Assembly: GCA_910573745.1 (NCBI GenBank)
Contig: CAJSYI010000002.1
Span: forward strand, 1-64,000
Direction of reading: 5' to 3'
DNA length: 64,000 bases
DNA from: Muribaculaceae bacterium
GTDB taxonomy: Bacteria; Bacteroidota; Bacteroidia; Bacteroidales; Muribaculaceae
Shown: positions 42,729 to 51,980 of the stretch, piece by piece
How positions within the stretch are numbered: position 1 is the first letter of the stretch
How the letters are laid out: each line of letters starts with the position of its first letter
Position numbers and translations under genes: made by a program
Notes under the pieces: generated by a model
What the model was told of the DNA's origin: nothing
Seen by the model: the letters and a program-made list of their open reading frames with translations, nothing else
Databases searched by the model: none

Positions 42729-44693
42729 ATGACCGGAAAAGAGAATCAGAAAATGAAGAGCATGTCTGCGTTCGGGCTGCTCGTTACGCTCGGCATCGTC
42801 TTCGGCGACATCGGCACTTCGCCGCTTTACGTCATGAAGGCAATCACGGGCGTCAATCCCACGTTCGACGCAGACTACATCCTGGGAGCCGTCTCCTGCG
42901 TGATATGGACGCTCACGCTCCAGACCACCATCAAATACGTGCTCATCGCCCTGCGGGCCGACAACAAAGGGGAAGGCGGAATCCTTGCGCTCTTCTCGCT
43001 GCTCAGGAAACTGCCCCGGAAATGGCTCTACGCCGTGGCGGCCATAGGCGCATCGACACTGATTGCCGACGGTGTGATAACGCCCGCGATCACAGTAACG
43101 TCTGCCATCGAGGGCCTTTCCGTGATAAGCCCCTCGATTCCGGTGCTTCCCGTAGTGATCGGCATAATACTCGGCATCTTCCTTTTCCAGAGCGCGGGCA
43201 CGGCCAAAATCGGACGCCTGTTCGGCCCGTTCATGCTCCTGTGGTTCCTTATGCTCGGCATCCTCGGATGCACCCACATCGGTGATTTCCACGGGATATG
43301 GAAAGCGTTCAACCCTTGGTATGCGGTGAAGCTTCTGGCCGAGTTCCCCGGTTGGTTCCTCATCCTCGGCGCCGTATTCCTTTGCACAACCGGGGCGGAG
43401 GCCCTTTACTCCGACCTCGGGCATTGCGGACGGCTCAACATATCCGTGAGCTGGCTGTTCGTAAAGGCAATGCTCATCCTCAACTATCTCGGCCAAGGCG
43501 CATGGCTGATTGCCAACGGGCCGGAAGCGACTCAGGGGCAGAACCCTTTCTACGGCATAATGCCCCACGGATTCGTGATTGCGGGGGTAGTGATGTCGGC
43601 AGGGGCGGCCATCATAGCCAGCCAGGCGCTCCTCAGCGGATCGTTCACCATCTTCAGCGAGGCCATCAACCTCGACTTCTGGCCGCGGCAGAGGATAAAA
43701 TACCCTTCCGACGAGAAAGGGCAGCTCTACATCCCTGCGGTCAACTGGTCGCTGCTCGCAGGCTGCCTGATAACCGTAATGCTCTTCCGCGACTCGTCCC
43801 GGATGGAGGCGGCCTACGGACTTGCCATCACCGTAACAATGCTTATGACCACCGTGCTGCTCGCCTTCTGGCTTCTGCACAGGGGCACGCCGCGTTGGGC
43901 CGTGGCGGTCTTCCTGCTCGTGTATGCCGCGCTGGAGGGATGCTTCTTCGTGGCCAACCTCTTCAAGTTCATGCACGGGGGCTGGTTCACCATAATGATA
44001 GCCGGACTTGCATGTTCCGTCATGATAGCGTGGCGCAACTCCACCCGCATAAAAGACTCGTTCACAGAATTCAAACGGCTCGGCGACTGGCTCGGAGTGA
44101 TTTCAGACATAAAGGCCGACCGCGAGATACCCAAATACGCATCCAACGTCATATATTTCTCACACTCGCCAGATGCCGGCACAGTGGAAAGCAAGCTACT
44201 GTACTCCATCGTCAACAAGCAGCCGAAGCGCGCCGACCATTACTGGATACTAAGGATGGAATACACCGACGCGCCCGACACTCTAGAATACTCCGTCTCA
44301 ATCCCGATTGCCGAAACCCTATACTGCGTACACATACGCCTTGGCTACAGGGTGCAGCCGCAGGTGTCGCTCTATCTACGGCAGATTGTAGAAGACCTCG
44401 TGGCTGAAGGCCGGCTCGACCTGACAAGCGGCTATCCCGCCCTGCGCAGAAGGGATATACCGGGCGACTTCCGCTTCATAGTCCTGCACCGCCTCTTCTC
44501 GAAAGGAAGCTCCTGCCGTCCGGGGCAACGACGCCTGATGACGCTCCACGACATGATAGCGCGCATCGGCATCTCCGACCAGGACTCGCTCGGCCTCGAC
44601 ACGAGCAGCGTCTCCGTCGAGACAGTCCCGCTGATCATCAACAACGCCGCTCCCCGCCGAATACGCCATGCCGGCCATCAGCCGTCTGAATAA
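42729..44693 (+). CDS. kup: KUP-family potassium uptake transporter
   Basis: 654 residues from ATG 42729. The KUP signature GIVFGDIGTSPLYVMKAI lies near 23, with ADNKGEGGILALFSLLR near 80 and about twelve membrane segments up to ~430, followed by a cytoplasmic C-terminal domain of ~210 residues. It imports K+ with protons. Its stop TAA (44691-44693) is also the left target duplication of a family A MITE. Kup is the last plus-strand gene before a convergent acyl-CoA ligase gene. Confidence 0.94.
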   Translation: MTGKENQKMKSMSAFGLLVTLGIVFGDIGTSPLYVMKAITGVNPTFDADYILGAVSCVIWTLTLQTTIKYVLIALRADNKGEGGILALFSLLRKLPRKWLYAVAAIGASTLIADGVITPAITVTSAIEGLSVISPSIPVLPVVIGIILGIFLFQSAGTAKIGRLFGPFMLLWFLMLGILGCTHIGDFHGIWKAFNPWYAVKLLAEFPGWFLILGAVFLCTTGAEALYSDLGHCGRLNISVSWLFVKAMLILNYLGQGAWLIANGPEATQGQNPFYGIMPHGFVIAGVVMSAGAAIIASQALLSGSFTIFSEAINLDFWPRQRIKYPSDEKGQLYIPAVNWSLLAGCLITVMLFRDSSRMEAAYGLAITVTMLMTTVLLAFWLLHRGTPRWAVAVFLLVYAALEGCFFVANLFKFMHGGWFTIMIAGLACSVMIAWRNSTRIKDSFTEFKRLGDWLGVISDIKADREIPKYASNVIYFSHSPDAGTVESKLLYSIVNKQPKRADHYWILRMEYTDAPDTLEYSVSIPIAETLYCVHIRLGYRVQPQVSLYLRQIVEDLVAEGRLDLTSGYPALRRRDIPGDFRFIVLHRLFSKGSSCRPGQRRLMTLHDMIARIGISDQDSLGLDTSSVSVETVPLIINNAAPRRIRHAGHQPSE

Positions 44694-45002
44694 GAGGCTG
44701 TTTCAAAATCATTGTTAAACGCAGAGTGGTGGATTTTTTGTTAAGGCGCACTTTATGAGGAGGGAGCATATCGGGATATGTGACCGACGATTAAATGCGG
44801 ATTAACGGAAAAGGCACCATTCTGACTGAAACATTAATTTCTTTTAAAGAGGCTTTGCAGGAATGCCTGCCGTCATTCCGGAACCTTTGCGCGTCTTTAT
44901 CCCTTCGGCTCAGTCCCATAGCCCGCTATGCTCCTTCGCTGCAGGGATAAATACATCACAAATCTTCCGCCTCTGCGTTAACAAGCATTTTTAAACAGCC
45001 TC
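44694..45002 (+). mobile_element. MITE family A, copy 3 (309 bp)
   Basis: Terminal repeats GAGGCTGTTTCAAAATCATTG and ATTTTTAAACAGCCTC, with TAA at both flanks (44691-44693, 45003-45005). It has both palindromic modules (44766-44780 and 44917-44931). It fills the whole gap between the stop codons of kup and the convergent ligase gene and may end both transcripts. Confidence 0.87.
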
Positions 45003-45006
45003 TAAG

Positions 45007-46659
45007 TCATTGGGTGTAAAGGAAACGCTTGACGGAACGCTTCGGGGTCTTCTCGAATTCGTTTGGGACCAACTGGATTTTGCTTACCTGTTCGTACGGG
45101 GCAAGGAGGCCGTTGAGTTCGCGGCGCACGTTCTCCATGGCCGACTGAAGGTCTGCACCCGATATGCCAAGCCTGTCCACAGCCTCATAATCAGGATACA
45201 CCAACGCCACAAGCCTCCCGTCGCGCTCCACCACGAGGCTTTCCGCGACAAAAGGCATGTTGTTGAGCTTGGACTCGATTTCCTCAGGATAGATGTTCTG
45301 CCCTGACGCGCTCAGTATCATCGTCTTGCTGCGCCCGCGAAGGAAAAGCGTCCCGTCGGGCGAACGCGTGCCCATATCGCCTGTCTTAAGCCAGCCTTCT
45401 TTGTCGAGTACGTTTTCCGTGGCCGCCGGGTTCTTGTAATAGCCCTGCATGACGTTCATTCCGCGCACGCATATCTCGCCGGACTCGTGTTCAGGGTCGT
45501 CGCTCATGACAATCGCCTCCATACCGGGCAGCACGCGTCCGGAGCTTCCCGGGACGAACTCGCGCCAAGGCGTATACGAAATCAGCGGGCCGCACTCGGT
45601 CATCCCGTATCCGACAGTGAACGGGAACTTTATCCTGTAGAGGAAATCCTCCACCTCATGATTGAGCGGCGCACCGCCAACGATCACCTCCTCGAACTCG
45701 CCTCCGAAAGCGTCAATCAGCTTCTTGCGTATCTGGCCGTAGATGATGGAGTCAAGGAAAGGGACGGCAAGCGTCCAACGCATGGCACCCTTGGAAATCA
45801 TCGGCAGAATCTGGTTCTTGTATATCTTCTCAAGGATGAGCGGCACGCATACCACGAGATGGGGACGCACTTCCGCCATAGCCTTGAGAAGGACACGCGG
45901 CGACGGGGTCTTGCACAAAAGAGTGATATGGGAACCCACCGCAAGCGGCGTGAGCATATCGAAAGCGCATCCGTAGGCGTGGGCGAGCGGCAGGAATGCC
46001 AATGCCCGCGAAGACCGGAAATGCAGTTCCGACTCCATGCCGAAGACGACGTTGCCGGCAAGGTTCTCCCCGGTGAGCATCACCCCCTTGGAGAATCCCG
46101 TGGTGCCTGACGTGTAGTTGATTTCCGCAACTTCGGAATTGTCGCGGTCGGAATACTTTATGCAGCCTGAGCCGAAGCCTGCCGGATAACGCCTGCGGAA
46201 ACGCCTGCGCAGCAGCTTGAGGTTGCGGGCCACTTCCGGCCCCGGCTTCTCATACAGAAGGCCGTTGTCGTCGAGCGAAAGCACCGCCTTGACATTCAGC
46301 AGCGATTCAGGATCGATGTGTTCCCACACGTTGTCGCCGATGAAGAGAAGCTTCGCCTCGGAATGGTTGACTATGTGCGTTATGTCCACAGGATTGAAAT
46401 CCGCAAGGATCGGCACAACCACCGCCCCGTAGGTTACAGTGGCCATATACGCTATTACCCAGCTTATCGAATCGCGTCCGCAGACCGCCACCTTCGCGCC
46501 CTCCTTGAGCCCTATCGTCTCGAAAAGCAGGTGGAGCATGGCAATCTCTCGCGCCAGGTCGCCGTATCTGAGCTGGCGGCGCGTGGTGTATTCCGTGAGA
46601 GCCGGAAGCTCCCAGTTCTCGATGAAACTCTTCTCGTAAATCTTGGCGAATCTCTGCAT
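45007..46659 (-). CDS. AMP-forming acyl-CoA/acyl-ACP ligase
   Basis: 550 residues. Adenylate-forming enzyme: P-loop-like INYTSGTTGFSKGVMLTGENL near 178, GYGMTECGPLISYTPW near 345, the hinge TGDMGTRSPDGTLFLRGRSKTMI near 425, and a C-terminal lysine in KTPKRSVKRFL. It activates long-chain fatty acids to acyl-AMP and then acyl-CoA or acyl-ACP. It is the last gene in the minus-strand series from the helicase, 33 nt after the DUF2461 gene. Confidence 0.92.
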   Translation of the reverse strand: MQRFAKIYEKSFIENWELPALTEYTTRRQLRYGDLAREIAMLHLLFETIGLKEGAKVAVCGRDSISWVIAYMATVTYGAVVVPILADFNPVDITHIVNHSEAKLLFIGDNVWEHIDPESLLNVKAVLSLDDNGLLYEKPGPEVARNLKLLRRRFRRRYPAGFGSGCIKYSDRDNSEVAEINYTSGTTGFSKGVMLTGENLAGNVVFGMESELHFRSSRALAFLPLAHAYGCAFDMLTPLAVGSHITLLCKTPSPRVLLKAMAEVRPHLVVCVPLILEKIYKNQILPMISKGAMRWTLAVPFLDSIIYGQIRKKLIDAFGGEFEEVIVGGAPLNHEVEDFLYRIKFPFTVGYGMTECGPLISYTPWREFVPGSSGRVLPGMEAIVMSDDPEHESGEICVRGMNVMQGYYKNPAATENVLDKEGWLKTGDMGTRSPDGTLFLRGRSKTMILSASGQNIYPEEIESKLNNMPFVAESLVVERDGRLVALVYPDYEAVDRLGISGADLQSAMENVRRELNGLLAPYEQVSKIQLVPNEFEKTPKRSVKRFLYTQ

Positions 46660-46692
46660 AAAAAACCTATTTGATTTTCACTTCCTACCTTA

Positions 46693-47355
46693 TCAAATGA
46701 AGTCTTCTATGGTAAAGTTCATGAAGCGGTTGAAGCGGGCAGCCTGGGCCACCGCCGGAGCAAGCATGTCCATGAAGCCGGGGTCGCAGACAGTCTTTTC
46801 GTCGAGCGGCCCGGAAGCGATGAAATTCCTCGGCTTCAGATAGTCGATGTGTTCCCAGTCCTTCGGAAAACCCTTAGGAGCGGTCTTCAGCGGGTCGTCG
46901 CCTATAGTGTCGAAGAACTTCCTGAATTCCGGGTCTTCCACTATGGAGCGGTACTCGTCAATCTCGTCATAGACCGATTGCCGCAGGGCCTTCAGCACCG
47001 GAGCCGGATGTCCGATGGTGCCCGCCGCGAAAAGCAGGCTGTCCGGCTCCAGATGCAGATAATACCCGCAGGTGATTCCCTTCTTTCCGAGCGGCGGATT
47101 GACGAAAATGCCTATGTGTGTCTTATAGGGGGTCTTGTCGGCCGAGAAGCGGGTGTCGCGGTATATGCGGTATGTGCAGTCGGCCACCTTCAGCCTCGAA
47201 GCCTCCGGGTCCACAGTGGCTACAAGCGCGATGAGGTCGTTGGCCAAGGCGTCGGTTCTCGCCTTGACGTCAAGATATTCCGGTTTATGGGCAGTGAACC
47301 ACTCGCGGCTGTTGTTTTCACGCAACCGCCTCAGAAAATCCAGCGTCTTTCTCAT
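46693..47355 (-). CDS. DUF2461 family protein
   Basis: 220 residues from the ATG at 47355, which overlaps the stop of the upstream coiled-coil gene (ATGA); the longer frame to 47451 is inside that gene. Family features: FLRRLRENNSREWFTAHKPEY, DPEASRLKVADCTYRIYRDTRFSADKTPYKTHIGIFV, GKKGITCGYYLHLEPDSLLFAAG. These are hallmarks of DUF2461 (TIGR02453-like) proteins, whose biochemical role is not known to me. Neighbours give no strong hint. Confidence 0.88.
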   Translation of the reverse strand: MRKTLDFLRRLRENNSREWFTAHKPEYLDVKARTDALANDLIALVATVDPEASRLKVADCTYRIYRDTRFSADKTPYKTHIGIFVNPPLGKKGITCGYYLHLEPDSLLFAAGTIGHPAPVLKALRQSVYDEIDEYRSIVEDPEFRKFFDTIGDDPLKTAPKGFPKDWEHIDYLKPRNFIASGPLDEKTVCDPGFMDMLAPAVAQAARFNRFMNFTIEDFI

Positions 47356-48269
47356 TTCTTCATAGTGAAATGGCGCGAAGCGAGACGGTAGCCGTCGCAG
47401 AAGACCTCCACCGTGTAGTCGCCCGGCGTGAGCGTGGTGTTCACGTCCCAATACACCGACACTGCAAGCTCCTCGTTGGCATATTCCATCGAGCGTTTGG
47501 CAGTGGACGAAAGAGTCGCGCCGTCAAAGCCGAACGACGGGCCTCCACCGAGCATCGCTCCCTCAGGGGAGATGATGCGCACGAAGAAGTCCTTCATCCC
47601 CGGGGCTGCGGTGTTGTTGGGCGATACGGTGAAGCTGACCCCGAGCTGGCGCGCCTTGGTGATGTTCTTCTCGCGCTTCCCCTTCTTGTTGTATGCCTGA
47701 AGCGAAACGCCCGTGATGTTCAGCTTCTTGGCAAGCTTGACTGTCTGGGCAAGCTCCGCATTGCTCGCCGAAGTCTGGCTCACCTGGGTCTCAAGCTGCT
47801 GGTTCTTCTCGCTTATCTGCTGAAGTTCCTGCTTGAGGCCCTCATTCTCCTCCCCGAGACGCTTGATCTCTTCAAGATAATGCTTCACTATTCCCTTAAG
47901 GGTCGCAATCTCCCCCTCGAGCTGCTTGATCCGGGCGCGGTTCTGGGAATTGCTGCGCTTCTCGGCATTTAGCTCCTTAAGAAGCCCCTCCACCTTCATC
48001 CGGGCCTGGTTGTACTGCTTCACGAGCGAATCGTTCTTAAGATAGACCTGCTGGTCTTCATACTGCGAGAACTCGGCGTTGAGCTGGTTGAACTCGTTGG
48101 AAAGCTGGAGCCTGTCATTGACGAGCCTGAGCGAATCGGCGCGAGCCTCCGCCTCGTTGATTTCATGGTTGCGGCTCGAATTGCTGACTATCAGGGCAAC
48201 GATAAGCCCGATGAGGCACACCAGTACCCCGATGCCGCCGAAGAAGATTATTTTCTGGTTCTTTTGCAT
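47352..48269 (-). CDS. Membrane-anchored coiled-coil protein, unknown function
   Basis: 305 residues from the ATG at 48269; an alternative TTG lies at 48296. One membrane segment (IIFFGGIGVLVCLIGLIVAL, residues ~6-25) is followed by a long coiled coil (~40-185, heptads such as LKELNAEKRSNSQNRARIKQ, LGEENEGLKQELQQISEKNQ) and a C-terminal beta-rich domain of ~120 residues ending in GDYTVEVFCDGYRLASRHF. Similar Bacteroidales proteins are often annotated loosely as chromosome-partitioning proteins; nothing in the sequence supports that. It may be an envelope scaffold. A family B repeat end (GGAGTGTGTCTGAATTTTT, 48303-48321) lies just upstream. Confidence 0.75.
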   Translation of the reverse strand: MQKNQKIIFFGGIGVLVCLIGLIVALIVSNSSRNHEINEAEARADSLRLVNDRLQLSNEFNQLNAEFSQYEDQQVYLKNDSLVKQYNQARMKVEGLLKELNAEKRSNSQNRARIKQLEGEIATLKGIVKHYLEEIKRLGEENEGLKQELQQISEKNQQLETQVSQTSASNAELAQTVKLAKKLNITGVSLQAYNKKGKREKNITKARQLGVSFTVSPNNTAAPGMKDFFVRIISPEGAMLGGGPSFGFDGATLSSTAKRSMEYANEELAVSVYWDVNTTLTPGDYTVEVFCDGYRLASRHFTMKK

Positions 48270-48302
48270 ATCTCTGAATATTGAAAGGTCTGACAACTTG
48301 TA

Positions 48303-48345
48303 TGGAGTGTGTCTGAATTTTTGCTCTTGTTATATTTCGGGAGGA
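48303..48345. repeat. Dispersed repeat family B, end fragment
   Basis: GGAGTGTGTCTGAATTTTTG and CTCTTGTTAT match the left end of family B. The rest of the element is missing. It occupies the short gap between waaA and the coiled-coil gene. Confidence 0.5.
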
Positions 48346-48366
48346 CATCGGAAGCCATGAGGCAGG

Positions 48367-49683
48367 TCAGCCGCCTGAAGTGAAGATGGAACGGAAGACG
48401 CGGTCGGTCGCCCCGAGCTTGGACCGGATGTAGGCGTCGGCCCTGCGGCCCGCCTCCCTGCGCGCCTCCTTGTCCGCAAGGCGGCCTTCCATAAGATCTG
48501 ATAACTCTTCTGCCGAACCCACGCTGAATCCGCCGCCGGCGCCGATCAGGTCGCCGGCTTCGAGGAATCGGCCGTGGTTGGGGCCGAAGACAACCGGAAT
48601 CCCGTAGACCGCCGCCTCGTTTATGTTGTGTATTCCGGCTCCGAAGCCGCCGCCGACGTATGCCACATCGCCGTAGCGGTAGGCGGACGAAAGAAGCCCG
48701 AAACAGTCCATGACGATGCAGTCTGCCTTGTCGGCAAGAACCGGGTCTGACTTGAGCTGCGAGAAACCCACACATGCGAGTCCCTCTGCCGAACACAGCT
48801 TCTTTATTCGCGCATCGTCAAACTCGTGGGGGGCTATGACAAGCTTCATCCTGTCCTTGTTCCTCCTGAACCAAGGAAGGTAGACCTCCTCGTCGAGAGG
48901 CCAGCTGCTGCCGGCCACGGCTATCGGACGGTCGTCCGAGTCGCGGAAACGGCTCAGCTCAGGGATGTCGCGGGCTGCGTTGCGGATGTCGGCAACGCGG
49001 TCGAAGCGCGTGTCTCCGGCCACGACCGCCCCTTCTATCCCGGCATCCTCAAGAAGACGGCGGCTGCGCTCATCCTGCACGAATATGCCGGTGTACCAAC
49101 GCAGCCAGCATCGGTACCACGCGCTGCGCTTCTTGAAGAACGCCTGCTCCGGGCGGAAGACAGCCGAAACCAGATAGGTCGGCACCTGACGCTGCCAGAG
49201 TCCGCGAAGATAGTTGCGCCAGATCTCGTATTTCACGAATATCGCCTTTTCAGGCTTCACCGTCTCGAGGAAACGCTTCACACGCCCGGGCGTGTCGAAC
49301 GGAAGATAGCACACGCAGTCGGCCCCGGCATAGTCCTTGCGCACCTCGTAGCCCGAAGGGGAGAAGAACGTCAGCAGGATTTTGTATTCAGGGCGTTCGC
49401 GGCGTATGCGCTCTATGAGCGGCCTTCCCTGCTCGAACTCCCCCAGCGACGCGGCATGTATCCATACATAGCGCGCTTCAGGGTCGAGCCTGTCGGCAAG
49501 CCGCCGCCACACCTCCTTCTGTCCGCGTGCAAGAAGCCGGGCTTTCGGAAGACGCAAAGCGGCACAGCCGACACCGGCAGAATAAATGCCGATGCCGACT
49601 GCATAAAGTGCCGGTTCAAGAGTCTGGCGGCAAGCCTCGGCGCAGAAACTGCGCAATCCTTTGAGTCGTTCCGTCAATTCCAT
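48367..49683 (-). CDS. waaA: 3-deoxy-D-manno-octulosonic acid transferase
   Basis: 438 residues. Adds Kdo from CMP-Kdo to lipid A precursor at the inner-membrane face. An N-terminal hydrophobic anchor (~22-45) precedes a GT-B fold: WIHAASLGEFEQGRPLIERI (the catalytic Glu region near 77), ILLTFFSPSGYEV, FVKYEIWRNYL near 153, VAGSSWPLDEE, and VAYVGGGFGAGIHNINEAAVYGIPVVFGPN near 345. It lies 22 nt after gltX on the minus strand. Confidence 0.94.
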   Translation of the reverse strand: MELTERLKGLRSFCAEACRQTLEPALYAVGIGIYSAGVGCAALRLPKARLLARGQKEVWRRLADRLDPEARYVWIHAASLGEFEQGRPLIERIRRERPEYKILLTFFSPSGYEVRKDYAGADCVCYLPFDTPGRVKRFLETVKPEKAIFVKYEIWRNYLRGLWQRQVPTYLVSAVFRPEQAFFKKRSAWYRCWLRWYTGIFVQDERSRRLLEDAGIEGAVVAGDTRFDRVADIRNAARDIPELSRFRDSDDRPIAVAGSSWPLDEEVYLPWFRRNKDRMKLVIAPHEFDDARIKKLCSAEGLACVGFSQLKSDPVLADKADCIVMDCFGLLSSAYRYGDVAYVGGGFGAGIHNINEAAVYGIPVVFGPNHGRFLEAGDLIGAGGGFSVGSAEELSDLMEGRLADKEARREAGRRADAYIRSKLGATDRVFRSIFTSGG

Positions 49684-49705
49684 CTGAAAACCTGATTCCT
49701 GAAAC

Positions 49706-51220
49706 CTAAAGTCTCTCTATGGCGAGGCGTATGCGCCTTATCACTTCCTCCTTAGGCATAAGCTCGGTGATGTCGAACATATGCGGCCCACGGCATGCGC
49801 CGACCACGGCCAGCCGGAACGCGTTCATGACGTTGCCGAGATGATAGCCTTTGGAAGCGATCCAGTCGAGCGTGATTTTCTCGGCGTTGGCAGACGCCAT
49901 GTCTTCGATTCCCTCAAGCACTCCGACAAGCTCCTCCATTATGCGCGGAGTGTCTTCGCCCCAACGCTTCTTGACATCCTTGGGAGCGTATTCCTCGGGA
50001 GCGCGAAAGAAGAAGTCGCCCTGGTCCCAAAGCTCGCCGATGAAATTGACGCGCCCTTTGACCATGCCTGCGGCCTTGGCCACGTATTCCGGAGAGAATC
50101 CTTCGATGCCTTTGTCCTTTAGGACAGGCATGAACAGGCGCGCCACCTCATCGTCGGGAAGACGCATGATGTATTCATGGTTGAACCAGGCGGCCTTCTG
50201 ATAGTCGAACTTCGCGCCTGCCTTGGAGCAATGAGCGAACGAGAACTTGCGCACGAGTCCGTCCATATCCATAAGCTCGGTGTCGTCGCCGGGATTCCAG
50301 CCGAGAAGCGCAAGGAAATTGACCACGGCCTCCGGAAGATAGCCCTGTTCGCGGTAGCCAGAAGAGACCTCGCCGCTATTCGGGTCGTGCCATTCGAGCG
50401 GGAACACCGGGAAGCCGAGCTTGTCGCCGTCGCGCTTGGAAAGCTTGCCGTTGCCCACAGGCTTCAGCAGCAGAGGCAGATGCACGAATTCCGGCATCGT
50501 GTCCGTCCATCCGAAAGCCTCATAAAGGAGCACATGGAGCGGAGCCGACGGAAGCCATTCCTCGCCGCGTATCACATGGCTCACCTCCATCAGGTGGTCG
50601 TCCACTATGTTGGCGAGATGATAGGTCGGCAGCCCGTCCGCGCTCTTGTAAAGCACCTTGTCATCAAGGATGTCGCTCATTATCTTCACCTGGCCGCGTA
50701 TAAGGTCGTTGACCACCACCTCGCGCCCAGGCTCGATCTTGAAACGCACCACATACTGGCTGCCCTCGTCCATAAGGCGTTTCACCTCCTCGGCAGGCAT
50801 AGTGAGCGAATTGCGCATCCGGCCGCGCGTCGAAGCGTCGTACTGGAAATTGGGCGTTTCGGCACGTGCCGAGTCAAGCTCTTCCGGCGTGTCGAAGGCA
50901 AAGTACGCCTTGCCGGCATCGAGGAGGCCGTCCACGTAGCGGCGGTAGATCTCTTTGCGCTCGCTCTGCTTATAAGGGCCGTGCTCTCCGCCCTCGCGCA
51001 CACCTTCATCGATGCCGATGCCGAGCCATGCGAGCGACTCGTTGATGTAGTCTTCCGCGCCGGGGACGAAGCGACGGCTGTCGGTGTCCTCGATGCGCAG
51101 AATCATCTTTCCGCCGTTGGCACGCGCGAAAAGGTAATTGTAGAGGGCAGTGCGGACACCGCCTATGTGAAGAGGCCCTGTGGGCGACGGTGCGAATCGC
51201 ACCCTTACTGGTCTTTCCAT
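49706..51220 (-). CDS. gltX: Glutamyl-tRNA synthetase
   Basis: 504 residues. Class I synthetase: HIGH-type motif [20 protein letters not shown] near 12-30 and KMSKS-type motif [10 protein letters not shown] near 254. Length and sequence fit the bacterial discriminating or non-discriminating GluRS; no gatCAB genes are visible in the window. It starts 56 nt after the DUF3256-like gene. Its leader has the ACACTCTTAG element also seen before other minus-strand genes here. Confidence 0.96.
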   Translation of the reverse strand: MERPVRVRFAPSPTGPLHIGGVRTALYNYLFARANGGKMILRIEDTDSRRFVPGAEDYINESLAWLGIGIDEGVREGGEHGPYKQSERKEIYRRYVDGLLDAGKAYFAFDTPEELDSARAETPNFQYDASTRGRMRNSLTMPAEEVKRLMDEGSQYVVRFKIEPGREVVVNDLIRGQVKIMSDILDDKVLYKSADGLPTYHLANIVDDHLMEVSHVIRGEEWLPSAPLHVLLYEAFGWTDTMPEFVHLPLLLKPVGNGKLSKRDGDKLGFPVFPLEWHDPNSGEVSSGYREQGYLPEAVVNFLALLGWNPGDDTELMDMDGLVRKFSFAHCSKAGAKFDYQKAAWFNHEYIMRLPDDEVARLFMPVLKDKGIEGFSPEYVAKAAGMVKGRVNFIGELWDQGDFFFRAPEEYAPKDVKKRWGEDTPRIMEELVGVLEGIEDMASANAEKITLDWIASKGYHLGNVMNAFRLAVVGACRGPHMFDITELMPKEEVIRRIRLAIERL

Positions 51221-51275
51221 AAATTCTAAGAGTGTCTATTTTAACTGTTCACTGCAGACACGCAGAGGCGCGTCC

Positions 51276-51980
51276 CTACTTTCGCAATCTGTATTTGGAG
51301 CCGTCCCAGACAAAAGAGATGCCGGGCTTCTCGAAAAGCTTTATGACATTATAGTCGTCCTGGTTCATGAATTCGCCGACGGTAAGCTTCGCAGTCAGAT
51401 CGGTCGTTGAGGCCGATGCCGAATACTCCACGGTCGGGAACGGAACGGTCTGCTCTATCTCCTTCATCGTGGTTACCGAGCCTTTGGGGATGGAGAAGAA
51501 CCATTTCAGCTCCGGACGCTTCAGGAACCTTTCGCGGGGCAGTTCCTTCAGGGCGGAGGAAAAGAACCTCACGTCGCTGTCCTTCGCCTGTCCGCTGCCT
51601 CCGACGGTATAGACAGTCATCACCGACGCGCCGCCTTTCTTTGCAGGCAGAACCCTGATCTGCAGCGTGCTCACGTCAGTAACCTGCACCTCCAGGAACT
51701 CCGGAGCGACCTGCCTGAGATACGACTCCCCTTCCATGGCGTTGCGGGCACGGTAGACGCTGTCAGCCTCGAAATAGGCGAGCATGTCGAACCTTGCCGA
51801 ACGCGGCAGGATGTCGAGCACATCGACAGGCATCTCAAGAAAGCACTTGGAGGCCGTGAGCGCAGCCGTGTCGGCCGGAGCCTCAGCGGCTGAAGCCCGC
51901 TGAGGCAAGACGACCCACAATGCCATGACGGTCAGGCACAGTCGGAAAAGCGTTGCCATGCCACATCCGGTCAGTTTCAT
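51276..51980 (-). CDS. DUF3256-like exported protein
   Basis: 234 residues. N-terminal signal peptide (LFRLCLTVMALWVVLPQRASA, cleavage near 31). The mature part begins with a conserved-looking CFLEMPVDVLDILPRSARFDMLAYFEADSVYRARNAMEG, which matches my memory of the Bacteroidales DUF3256 family. The C-terminal half contains a strand-rich repeat ending near GISFVWDGSKYRLRK. The start overlaps the helicase stop (ATGA), so both are translated together. Function unknown; periplasmic location likely. Confidence 0.7.
   Translation of the reverse strand: MKLTGCGMATLFRLCLTVMALWVVLPQRASAAEAPADTAALTASKCFLEMPVDVLDILPRSARFDMLAYFEADSVYRARNAMEGESYLRQVAPEFLEVQVTDVSTLQIRVLPAKKGGASVMTVYTVGGSGQAKDSDVRFFSSALKELPRERFLKRPELKWFFSIPKGSVTTMKEIEQTVPFPTVEYSASASTTDLTAKLTVGEFMNQDDYNVIKLFEKPGISFVWDGSKYRLRK

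Noticed and set aside
42360..43976. 538-codon minus-strand open frame across trmD and kup
   Set aside because: It spans two well-supported plus-strand genes and their gap, and reads as charged low-complexity sequence.
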